Origin: a bacterium
GTDB taxonomy: Bacteria; Patescibacteriota; Minisyncoccia; Phycocordibacterales; Phycocordibacteraceae
Assembly (NCBI GenBank): GCA_021781935.1
Contig: JAJXVW010000013.1
Location: forward strand, 1-10,844
Direction: 5' to 3'
DNA length: 10,844 nt
In this document: positions 1-5,502 of the stretch, in pieces
How the letters are laid out: the number at the start of each line of letters is the position of its first letter
Position numbering within the stretch: the first letter of the stretch is position 1
Made by a program: the position numbers and the translations under genes
The notes under the pieces: model-generated
The model's input: the letters and a program-made list of their open reading frames with translations, nothing else
The model's database searches: none
What the model was told of the DNA's origin: nothing

Positions 1-324
1 GACATGTTCCCCGCCGAGCAGCAGGGGCAGGTGCGCGTGCAGCTCGCGGGTTCCCTGATCGGCATCTTCTCGCAGCGCCTCATTCCGCGCATATCCGGCG
101 GCCTCATTCCGGCATACGAATTGCTCATCAATAATAATGCGGTCTCGACCCTGATCCGCGACGGCCGCACGCACGAGATCGGCGCGGTCATACAGACCAG
201 TTCGCAGGAGGGTATGATCGACATGGATCGCGCGCTCGCCGAGCTTGTCCGCCGCGGAGAGGTGACGGTCGAACACGCGTACCAGCACGCGATCGACCCG
301 AAGACCTTCGAACGTTACCTATGA
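1..324 (+). CDS. pilT: Type IV pilus retraction ATPase PilT, C-terminal part (5' end outside window)
   Basis: The frame is open from the first base and ends at TGA 322-324, so this is the last 107 or so codons of a longer gene. PilT is a hexameric cytoplasmic ATPase that depolymerises type IV pili by returning pilins to the membrane. The visible part matches the PilT end: FPAEQQ followed by QVRVQLAGSLIGIFSQRLIPR, then the region equivalent to the AIRNLIRE signature (here NAVSTLIRDGRTHEI, residues 45-59 from the first visible Met), and a GMIDMDRALAELVRRGEVT tail. Walker A, Walker B and the Asp/His boxes lie upstream and cannot be seen. The signature is degenerate: the first Arg and Asn of AIRNLIRE are Ser and Thr, so a PilB-type or divergent PilT ATPase is the main alternative. 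The GM-x2-MD-x2-L motif and the QLIxxxSQxLIPR segment favour PilT. pilC follows 108 nt downstream. Confidence 0.87.
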   Translation, partial: DMFPAEQQGQVRVQLAGSLIGIFSQRLIPRISGGLIPAYELLINNNAVSTLIRDGRTHEIGAVIQTSSQEGMIDMDRALAELVRRGEVTVEHAYQHAIDPKTFERYL

Positions 325-356
325 GCCCCGCTATCAGCTATCCGTCATCAGGAGCG

Positions 357-385
357 AGCAGCGGTCGCTGCTGCCGAAGGCAGCA
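357..385 (+). promoter_or_regulatory. Pair of overlapping, mutually exclusive hairpins between pilT and pilC
   Basis: The 108-nt gap between pilT and pilC contains AGCAGC (357-362), loop GGTC, GCTGCT (367-372), a 6-bp stem. Overlapping it is TGCTGCC (369-375), loop GAA, GGCAGCA (379-385), a 7-bp stem. They share bases 369-372 and cannot form together. Neither is followed by a T-run, so a classical intrinsic terminator is unlikely. They could be an RNA processing or attenuation structure that sets the pilT to pilC ratio, or simply a local repeat of GCTGC/GCAGC. I saw no -10 element or Shine-Dalgarno before pilC, which suggests that pilC is read from the upstream transcript. Confidence 0.35.
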
Positions 386-432
386 CGACGTCGGGCTAAC
401 CCTCGTCCTCAGTCCCGCGCCATTTCCTTCCT

Positions 433-1638
433 ATGTTGTTTAAGTACCGTGCGATAGACCAGGACTCCCATGAGCGGGAGGGAACGATAGAAGCTCCATC
501 GCAGGAGGTGGCGATCGCCGCGCTGCAACGCCGCAACCTCATTATCTCGTCCATCCAGTCGAACGAGGAGAAAGGGCTCCTCGAGATGGAGATCCCCCTC
601 TTCAATCGCGTCTCGAATAAGGAGATCGTCATCCTTTCCCGCCAGATCGCGACCCTGTTCGAGGCGCAGGTCTCGGCGCTCCGTATTTTCCGACTGCTTG
701 CGGCGGAGGTCGACAACAAGCGCCTCGCGGAGGTTCTCTCCGCGGTCGCGGACGATCTCCAGGGAGGTTCGCCCATATCGAAAGCGCTCGGCCGGCACCC
801 GAAGGTGTTCTCGAATTTCTATGTAAACATGGTCCGCGCGGGCGAGGAGTCCGGAAAACTCTCCGAGACCTTCGGTTATCTCGCCGATTATCTCGACCGC
901 AGCTACGACGTCGTGTCGAAGGCGGAGAATGCGCTCATCTATCCGATTTTCGTCATCGCCGTCTTCTTCGGCGTCATGGCGCTCATGCTCACGCTCGTCA
1001 TTCCGAAGATAAGCGCCGTGCTCCTCGACTCGGGGGCGAAGGTGCCGGTGTACACGCGGATCGTCATCGGCTTCTCGAACTTCCTCGTGAATTACGGTAT
1101 CTTCATCCTGATTGCGCTCGTCGCCGGCGGCATCTACCTCTGGCAGCTCCGCAAGACCGCGCAGGGGAAGCTCGTGCTCGACGGATTGAAGCTTTCGGTC
1201 CCGTACGTGGGAGACCTTTACTCGAAACTGTACCTCTCGCGCATCGCGGACAACTTCTCGACGATGCTCCTCTCGGGCGTATCGGTCGTGGAAGCCCTCG
1301 ATATAACCGCGTCAGTGGTCGAGAATGCGGCGTACGAGCAGGTGCTCCATGAGGTGGGCGCTGATGTGAAGGGAGGATCCTCCATTTCCGACGCGATGGC
1401 GAAGCATCCGGAAATACCGGGCATCATGGTGGCGATGGTGAAGGTCGGGGAAGAGACGGGCGAGCTCGGCAAGATCCTCACGACGCTTGCGAAATTCTAC
1501 AATCGCGAGGTCACGAATGCGGTCGACACGCTTGTCGGTCTCATCGAGCCGATTATGATCGTGCTCCTCGGTCTCGGCGTCGGCACGCTTCTCGCCGCCG
1601 TGCTTCTCCCGATCTACAACCTCGCCGGCGCGATATGA
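433..1638 (+). CDS. pilC: Type IV pilus inner-membrane platform protein PilC (GspF family)
   Basis: This 401-residue protein has the normal PilC/GspF length and the duplicated T2SSF domain architecture. The first repeat spans about residues 65-190 and the second about 265-395. Each contains the family's GEE-x-G-x-L motif: GEESGKL at 137-143 and GEETGEL at 339-345. Hydrophobic segments at about 169-191, 218-237 and 370-394 fit the three membrane helices of the family, and the C-terminus ends in the usual LLPIYNL-type motif. PilC forms the inner-membrane platform that couples the cytoplasmic extension and retraction ATPases to pilin subunits. The N-terminal FKYRAID-x5-EGTIEA stretch is the usual PilC start, which fixes ATG 433. 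No Shine-Dalgarno precedes it; the upstream bases are pyrimidine-rich. It lies between pilT and the major pilins, a standard pil order. Confidence 0.96.
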   Translation: MLFKYRAIDQDSHEREGTIEAPSQEVAIAALQRRNLIISSIQSNEEKGLLEMEIPLFNRVSNKEIVILSRQIATLFEAQVSALRIFRLLAAEVDNKRLAEVLSAVADDLQGGSPISKALGRHPKVFSNFYVNMVRAGEESGKLSETFGYLADYLDRSYDVVSKAENALIYPIFVIAVFFGVMALMLTLVIPKISAVLLDSGAKVPVYTRIVIGFSNFLVNYGIFILIALVAGGIYLWQLRKTAQGKLVLDGLKLSVPYVGDLYSKLYLSRIADNFSTMLLSGVSVVEALDITASVVENAAYEQVLHEVGADVKGGSSISDAMAKHPEIPGIMVAMVKVGEETGELGKILTTLAKFYNREVTNAVDTLVGLIEPIMIVLLGLGVGTLLAAVLLPIYNLAGAI

Positions 1639-1677
1639 TCCGCGTCGCCCATGTCCCCGAAAGAGCGCGGGCAAGAC

Positions 1678-1686
1678 TTATCCACA
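1678..1686 (+). promoter_or_regulatory. Perfect DnaA-box sequence TTATCCACA
   Basis: TTATCCACA, the high-affinity bacterial DnaA box, occurs in the pilC-pilin gap about 40 nt upstream of a -10-like hexamer. I noticed only this single copy and no AT-rich unwinding region, so it is not an origin. It could be a DnaA-responsive or titration site, or chance in a short intergenic region. The sequence match is exact; the function is inferred. Confidence 0.3.
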
Positions 1687-1713
1687 CAAAGCAACGCCCG
1701 TTCAGCCCGCTCC

Positions 1714-1732
1714 CGTCGTTTCGACGTACAAT
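1714..1732 (+). promoter_or_regulatory. Candidate major-pilin promoter with adjoining inverted repeat
   Basis: TACAAT at 1727-1732 matches the -10 consensus at five of six positions and lies 26 nt before the first pilin ATG. Directly against it is a perfect inverted repeat, CGTCG (1714-1718), loop TTT, CGACG (1722-1726), which would overlap bound RNA polymerase and could serve as an operator. No convincing -35 is seen at a 16-18 nt spacing; TTCAGC at 1701-1706 is too far at 20 nt. This promoter would give a leader of about 20 nt, unlike the leaderless arrangement at other genes here. Confidence 0.4.
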
Positions 1733-1758
1733 TTAGCCATTAGCCGCAAATATCGATT

Positions 1759-2208
1759 ATGAAAAATGTCCGTGCAAGAGGTTTCACCCTCATCGAGCTC
1801 CTCGTCGTGATCGCCATCATCGGCATCCTCTCGGCGGTCGTGCTCGCATCTCTGAATACGGCGCGCAGCAAGGGAAATGACGCGGCGATCCAATCGGATC
1901 TCGCTACCGTCCAAACGCAGATGGAGATTTACTATGGCGACAATTCAAACAGTTACGGCAGCTTAACCTGGGCGACGGGCGCCGGTTGTACCGCCGCGCT
2001 CGGCGATTCGACGGTTCAGACCGCTCTTGCGGGCGCGGATAGCGACAACGGGAGCGGCTCCGTTGGCTGCGCAGCCACGCCGCAGTCGTACGTTGTCGCC
2101 GCACAGCTTGTTGCAAATACAAACTCGTACTGGTGTGTCGATTCGACCGGCAAGGCGGAGTCAGTGGCGGCTGCGTTCCCGGCGAGTGCCATCAGCGCGT
2201 GCCCGTAA
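1759..2208 (+). CDS. pilA: Type IV major pilin (prepilin) copy 1
   Basis: A 149-residue prepilin. The short basic leader MKNVRARG ends in the Gly of the PilD cleavage site. Mature residue 1 is Phe9 and the assembly glutamate (mature Glu5) is Glu13, followed by the hydrophobic alpha1 helix through about residue 31. The secreted domain has four cysteines (77, 104, 126, 148), probably forming two disulfides, a WCVDSTG motif at 125-131, and a C-terminus ending in Cys-Pro. Mature subunits polymerise into the pilus fibre used for attachment, motility or DNA uptake. Residues 9-38 are encoded by a 92-bp block identical to the next gene. The ATG lacks a Shine-Dalgarno but yields a canonical short leader. 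The second copy follows after a 39-nt T-rich gap. Confidence 0.93.
   Translation: MKNVRARGFTLIELLVVIAIIGILSAVVLASLNTARSKGNDAAIQSDLATVQTQMEIYYGDNSNSYGSLTWATGAGCTAALGDSTVQTALAGADSDNGSGSVGCAATPQSYVVAAQLVANTNSYWCVDSTGKAESVAAAFPASAISACP
1783..1874 (+). repeat. 92-bp direct repeat, copy 1 (pilin N-helix coding block)
   Basis: Bases 1783-1874 equal bases 2272-2363 at every position (offset 489). The block runs from the Phe codon of the cleavage site to the codons for SKG after the alpha1 helix. Identity includes all synonymous positions and stops sharply on both sides: the eight leader codons and the distal parts differ. That pattern points to recent duplication with strong 3' divergence, or to gene conversion maintaining the shared segment. 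Confidence 0.97.
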
Positions 2209-2235
2209 TCTTTATTCTTTATCTCACTTAATCGT

Positions 2236-2241
2236 TACTAT
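2236..2241 (+). promoter_or_regulatory. Candidate -10 element for pilin copy 2 (leaderless)
   Basis: TACTAT (2236-2241, four of six consensus matches) ends 6 nt before ATG 2248, in an AT-rich 39-nt gap that has no Shine-Dalgarno. Transcription starting at the usual distance would begin at or next to the ATG. The match is weaker than at pilD, ligA or gatC, and the gene may also be read through from copy 1, since I see no terminator between the two. Confidence 0.35.
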
Positions 2242-2247
2242 TCCATT

Positions 2248-2712
2248 ATGACTCGTAATCGCACCAAAGGCTTCACCCTCATCGAGCTCCTCGTCGTGAT
2301 CGCCATCATCGGCATCCTCTCGGCGGTCGTGCTCGCATCTCTGAATACGGCGCGCAGCAAGGGCTCGGATGCTGCCGTACAGTCCGACCTTAAGACCGTG
2401 CAGACGCAAGCGGCGATCTATCAGAATACGAACAACAGCTACAACACGACTGGCACCGCGATTTCTGCGAATACGCTCGCAGGGTGTACTGCCTCCGGAC
2501 TCTTTGCTGACCCGACGGTCGTAAACGCACTCACCGGCGTGAATTCGGATAACAACGCGGGCGGAATCGTGTGTAACGCGGCTTCCAATGGAAGCACGTA
2601 CATGGCCGCAGGGAAGCTCGTATCTACGAGCGACTGGTTCTGCGTTGACTCGACGGGAGCGGCGACCACTACGGCGACCGCCATTGCCGACACGGCGACC
2701 GCCTGTCCGTAA
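2248..2712 (+). CDS. pilA: Type IV major pilin (prepilin) copy 2
   Basis: A 154-residue paralogue of the preceding pilin. The leader MTRNRTKG is followed by Phe9 and the assembly Glu13, then an alpha1 helix identical to that of copy 1. Beyond about residue 60 the proteins differ in sequence but keep the same frame: four cysteines (80, 109, 132, 153), an FCVDSTG motif at 131-137 and a Cys-Pro C-terminus. The distal region is rich in Thr, Ser, Asn and Ala, as expected for a surface-exposed pilin domain. The pair probably forms mixed or alternative filaments. The ATG is set by the short leader; no Shine-Dalgarno is present. A strong hairpin follows the stop codon. Confidence 0.93.
   Translation: MTRNRTKGFTLIELLVVIAIIGILSAVVLASLNTARSKGSDAAVQSDLKTVQTQAAIYQNTNNSYNTTGTAISANTLAGCTASGLFADPTVVNALTGVNSDNNAGGIVCNAASNGSTYMAAGKLVSTSDWFCVDSTGAATTTATAIADTATACP
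2272..2363 (+). repeat. 92-bp direct repeat, copy 2 (pilin N-helix coding block)
   Basis: Second copy of the block at 1783-1874, base-for-base identical, covering the same codons of the second pilin. Confidence 0.97.
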
Positions 2713-2731
2713 TAGCGTCGGGTAACGGGTA

Positions 2732-2745
2732 CGTTCTTCGGAACG
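2732..2745 (+). promoter_or_regulatory. cUUCGg tetraloop hairpin overlapping the following terminator hairpin
   Basis: CGTTC (2732-2736), TTCG (2737-2740), GAACG (2741-2745) would form a 5-bp stem capped by the unusually stable C(UUCG)G tetraloop in RNA. Its right arm is also the left end of the 12-bp hairpin at 2740-2768, so the two are alternatives. CGTTC recurs inside the right arm of the larger hairpin, so the two copies compete for the same GAACG. This has the form of an antiterminator and terminator pair, but no leader peptide or ligand domain is seen. Confidence 0.4.
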
Positions 2746-2768
2746 CGCGCCATAGCGGCGCGCGTTCC
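2740..2768 (+). terminator. 12-bp GC-rich hairpin after the pilin genes (probable intrinsic terminator)
   Basis: GGAACGCGCGCC (2740-2751) and GGCGCGCGTTCC (2757-2768) form a perfect 12-bp stem around the 5-nt loop ATAGC. Only two T residues follow before GG, so the U-tract is poor and termination may be incomplete or partly structural. Its place, 27 nt past the second pilin stop and 16 nt before the pilD ATG, suits a structure that keeps abundant pilin transcripts from running fully into pilD. Confidence 0.55.
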
Positions 2769-2769
2769 T

Positions 2770-2778
2770 TGGTATGAT
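2770..2778 (+). promoter_or_regulatory. Candidate extended -10 promoter for pilD (leaderless)
   Basis: TGGTATGAT contains a TGn extension (2770-2772) and a -10 hexamer TATGAT (2773-2778, five of six matches). The hexamer ends 6 nt before ATG 2785, predicting a transcript that starts at or beside the start codon. The -35 position is occupied by the GC hairpin at 2740-2768 and has no TTGACA-like sequence. Confidence 0.5.
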
Positions 2779-2784
2779 GCTCTC

Positions 2785-3555
2785 ATGCCGATACTCGCAA
2801 ATGTCTTCTTCTTCCTCCTGGGCGCGATCATCGCTAGCTTCGTCGGCGTCGTCGTCTCGCGTTACGGCACCGGGCAGTCGATCTTGTCGGGCCGATCGCG
2901 CTGCGATGCGTGCGGGCGTACGCTTGACGCCCTTGCACTCGTTCCGTTTGTCTCCTATGTCGTTCTTCGCGGCAGGGCAGCCTGCTGCGGCGCGCGCATC
3001 TCGCCGAGCTCAACCGTCGCTGAGGCGCTCCTGGGTGCGCTCTTCGCCCTTGCGTATGCCGCGATCGGGCCCACCCTCGCTCTCCTGTGCATGCTGATAG
3101 CACTCGCGTCGCTCCTTGCGATAGTCGAGTATGATCTCATGCACCAGATTATTCCGCCGCCCTTCCTGGCGGTCTTTCTCCCAGCTTCCTTTGCCGTCGG
3201 TGCGCTCGAAGCGCCGTCCCTCGCGCTTCTCGGCATCTCGGCAGCCATCGCCTTCGCATTCGCTTTTTTCTTTGCGCTCCTGCATTTTCTGTCCGCTGGC
3301 CGTCTCATGGGACTCGCGGACATCCCGCTCGTGTTCGGTCTCGCGCTCCTCACCGGTCCCGCCGCCCTTGCGGGGTTCGTATTCTCGTTTTGGATCGGAG
3401 CAGTTATCGGCATCGTCATATTGCTGCGCAGGCCGCGCGGCTCTAGAATGGGTACAGAGGTCCCGCTGGCACCGTTCCTGGCGGCAGGCTTCCTCCTCGC
3501 TTACTTCACCGCATGGAATCCCTTCGCGCTTACGCTGCTCATTCCCTACGCGTAG
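2785..3555 (+). CDS. pilD: Prepilin peptidase / N-methyltransferase PilD
   Basis: A 256-residue polytopic membrane protein of the A24 aspartic peptidase family, which cuts prepilin leaders after Gly and N-methylates the new Phe. The N-terminal domain begins with a hydrophobic segment ending in a GAIIASFVGVVVSR stretch, followed by the cytoplasmic cysteine motif C40-x2-C43. The second pair is atypical: C67 and C68 are adjacent instead of C-x2-C. The catalytic aspartates are visible: D117 in EYDLMHQIIP, and D179 in MGLAD, where the family usually has GxGD. About seven hydrophobic stretches run to the end. It precedes four prepilin genes and overlaps the first by 43 nt, so enzyme and substrates are probably co-expressed. 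Start chosen at ATG 2785, the first Met before the conserved N-terminus. Activity is likely, since both Asp residues remain. Confidence 0.93.
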   Translation: MPILANVFFFLLGAIIASFVGVVVSRYGTGQSILSGRSRCDACGRTLDALALVPFVSYVVLRGRAACCGARISPSSTVAEALLGALFALAYAAIGPTLALLCMLIALASLLAIVEYDLMHQIIPPPFLAVFLPASFAVGALEAPSLALLGISAAIAFAFAFFFALLHFLSAGRLMGLADIPLVFGLALLTGPAALAGFVFSFWIGAVIGIVILLRRPRGSRMGTEVPLAPFLAAGFLLAYFTAWNPFALTLLIPYA

Positions 3556-4247
3556 CCGCCCGCTGCTCCGCGCCGAAGCGGCGCGGGAAAGCCACCGGGT
3601 TCACCCTCATCGAGCTTCTGGTCGTGCTCGCGATCATCGCGATCATCCTTGGCATCGCGTTTACGAGCCAGAACAGTTTCAACAACACGCTCATACTTGC
3701 AAACACCGCGTACGACGTCGGGCTTACCTTCACGAGCGCTGAGACGTACGGCATCTCGAGCCGCGGGGCGGGCGCCAATGCGTCCACCGGGTACGGCCTC
3801 CATTTCTCCGCCGGTACGACGGGCTCTTTCATATTCTTCGCCGATTCATACCCGCCGATCGGCTCTTCAGGACTCTGTCACCCGCCTCCTTCCGGAGACG
3901 CGTATGCGCCGGACGCGAAGCCGGGGAACTGCACGTATGATCCATCAAACGACGTGACGGTGAACACATACAACCTGAACAACGGCATAACGATCGCGAA
4001 TTTCTGCGTGCATGACAGCAGTACCGGGAGCTGGTCGTGCGCCGCCTCGAACGGTTCGACGCTCTCGTCGGCTGACGTCGTCTTTTCGAGGCCGAACCCC
4101 GACCCGTTCATAAGCGCGAACGGCGGATACTCGCCATCGTATGATGAGATGTGTCTCGCGCTTGCTGCGCCGTCGGGCAACGCTGAACGCTTCGTCTCGA
4201 TATATCCGTCCGGTGAAATAGATCCGAATGCGACATCCTGCCCATGA
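3513..4247 (+). CDS. FimT/GspH-like minor pseudopilin
   Basis: A 244-residue prepilin with a long basic leader of 29 residues ending in ATG before Phe30, followed by TLIELLVVLAII (assembly Glu34) and a hydrophobic helix to about residue 50. Later features fit the GspH/FimT family of initiation pseudopilins: a YGLHFS strand (94-99) and a SIYPSGEI strand near the C-terminus (229-236). Six cysteines (122, 140, 165, 176, 214, 243) suggest disulfides in the secreted domain, and the protein ends in Ser-Cys-Pro, like the major pilins. ATG 3513 is the only ATG, GTG or TTG between the pilD end and the cleavage site in this frame, so it sets the start; it overlaps pilD by 43 nt. The TGA stop forms an ATGA overlap with the next gene. 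Confidence 0.85.
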   Translation: MESLRAYAAHSLRVAARCSAPKRRGKATGFTLIELLVVLAIIAIILGIAFTSQNSFNNTLILANTAYDVGLTFTSAETYGISSRGAGANASTGYGLHFSAGTTGSFIFFADSYPPIGSSGLCHPPPSGDAYAPDAKPGNCTYDPSNDVTVNTYNLNNGITIANFCVHDSSTGSWSCAASNGSTLSSADVVFSRPNPDPFISANGGYSPSYDEMCLALAAPSGNAERFVSIYPSGEIDPNATSCP

Positions 4248-4855
4248 ACGCGCTGAACGAACATGCTTGGAAACAGACGGATACGCCGAAGAAGGCATCC
4301 GGCGGGAACCGTACGGGTGTGCCGAACGGCTTCACGCTCATTGAGCTTATGGTCGCGGTCGGACTCTTCGCGCTCGTCATGACGCTCGCTGCCGGCGCGT
4401 ACCTCATGATGATCAATGCGAACCGGCAGGCCCAGGCGCTCGCTACCGGCATCAACAATCTTTCTTTCGGGCTTGAAACCATGACCCGGGACATACGCAC
4501 GGGAACCGGTTACTGCGGCGGGTCGAACTGCGCGCCGGGAGTCTTCAACTTTACGAACGTGGACGGCCAGTCCGTCACGTATGAGCTTGTCGACAACGGA
4601 ACGAATTGCGGCGGAGCATCCGCGGGCTACCTCGCACGCGTCACGAACGGAGTGACCACTCCGCTCACCGATCCGTCGGTCATGATCTCCTCGCTCACGT
4701 TCGACACGTTCGGGACGGCTCCGTATTCCGTGGGGAACGACACCACGCAGGCTCGGGTTACGATAGTGGTGAACGGCTGCGTGAGCGCCGGCCCCGGGAA
4801 GACTCAGAACTTCACCATCGAGACGGGGGCGACCATGCGCGGCACTGACCTATGA
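4244..4855 (+). CDS. PilW/GspJ-like minor pseudopilin
   Basis: A 203-residue prepilin. A 29-residue leader ends in Gly29; Phe30 starts the mature protein, Glu34 is the assembly glutamate, and a hydrophobic helix runs to about residue 55. The stretch FGLETMTRDIRTGTGY (75-90) corresponds to the L-x3-M-x-RDIR segment typical of PilW/GspJ proteins. Cysteines at 91, 96, 122 and 179 could form two disulfides. It belongs to the minor pseudopilin set thought to prime filament assembly. The ATG shares ATGA with the previous stop (4244-4247), so translation is probably coupled by re-initiation; there is no Shine-Dalgarno. Assignment to PilW rather than another minor pilin rests on the motif and gene order. 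Confidence 0.83.
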   Translation: MNALNEHAWKQTDTPKKASGGNRTGVPNGFTLIELMVAVGLFALVMTLAAGAYLMMINANRQAQALATGINNLSFGLETMTRDIRTGTGYCGGSNCAPGVFNFTNVDGQSVTYELVDNGTNCGGASAGYLARVTNGVTTPLTDPSVMISSLTFDTFGTAPYSVGNDTTQARVTIVVNGCVSAGPGKTQNFTIETGATMRGTDL

Positions 4856-5502
4856 TGAACACCGCTCTCACGCGCGTCTCAGGCGTATCGCAGCGAATCC
4901 GCGCCCCGCGCCGCGCGGAAGGACGACCGGCGCGCGGGTTCACCCTTATCGAGACGCTCGTCGCGATTGCCATAGTCGCGCTTGCAGTCGTCGGACCGCT
5001 CTATACCGCCGATCGCGCGGCGGTGGCGGCGCAGCTTTCTAATGAAGAACTCACCGCTTCCTATCTCGCACAGGAGGGCATCGAGTACGTGCGTGCAGTA
5101 CGCGATGACGCGTATCTCTCCACCTACAATTCGTACCGTAATACCTCCGGCGCGAACATCCCCGCGATCGCATGGAACGCCTTCCTTAACACGAATCCCG
5201 TTTCTTCCTGCCGCAGCAGCGCGTGCAGCTACGACCCGATATCGCTCCAGCTCTCCGCCTGCACGGGCTCCTGTCCGGAACTCTATCTTGCTGACGGGTA
5301 TTACACGACCGAGAGCGGTCTCGCGAACGCCGCGTGGACGCCGTACACGCGGTCAATACAGGTGCAGAACATCACTCCCGCGCCTCCCACTGACGCGCAA
5401 GGAAATCCGATCGACGTGCAGGCAGTGTCCACCGTCACGTGGGATTTCCACGGTACGCAGCATTCCGTGAGCATCGCGGAAGACCTTACGCCATGGCAAT
5501 GA
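4852..5502 (+). CDS. PilV/GspI-like minor pseudopilin
   Basis: A 216-residue prepilin with an Arg-rich 29-residue leader (28 if the second ATG at 4855 is used), cleavage before Phe30, then TLIETLVAIAIVALAVVG with assembly Glu34. The hallmark ASYLAQEGIEYVRAVRDD (69-86) is characteristic of PilV/GspI-type pseudopilins, and the C-terminal VSTVTWDFHG strand (192-201) also fits. Cysteines at 120, 125, 137 and 141 lie in a compact cluster. ATG 4852 overlaps the previous stop as ATGA. The gene sits between the PilW-like and PilX-like genes, the expected order for a minor-pilin complex. Confidence 0.86.
   Translation: MMNTALTRVSGVSQRIRAPRRAEGRPARGFTLIETLVAIAIVALAVVGPLYTADRAAVAAQLSNEELTASYLAQEGIEYVRAVRDDAYLSTYNSYRNTSGANIPAIAWNAFLNTNPVSSCRSSACSYDPISLQLSACTGSCPELYLADGYYTTESGLANAAWTPYTRSIQVQNITPAPPTDAQGNPIDVQAVSTVTWDFHGTQHSVSIAEDLTPWQ

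Noticed and set aside
1678..1686. Replication origin suggested by the DnaA box
   Set aside because: Only one box, no cluster, no AT-rich unwinding region and no dnaA or dnaN nearby.
1783..2363. The 92-bp repeats as a mobile element or CRISPR
   Set aside because: Two copies only, both in frame inside pilin coding sequence, with no terminal inverted repeats, transposase or spacer structure.
5439..5498. Upstream ATG at 5439 (or 5493) for the PilX-like gene
   Set aside because: ATG 5499 overlaps the previous stop as ATGA, like the two preceding junctions, and gives a compact leader.
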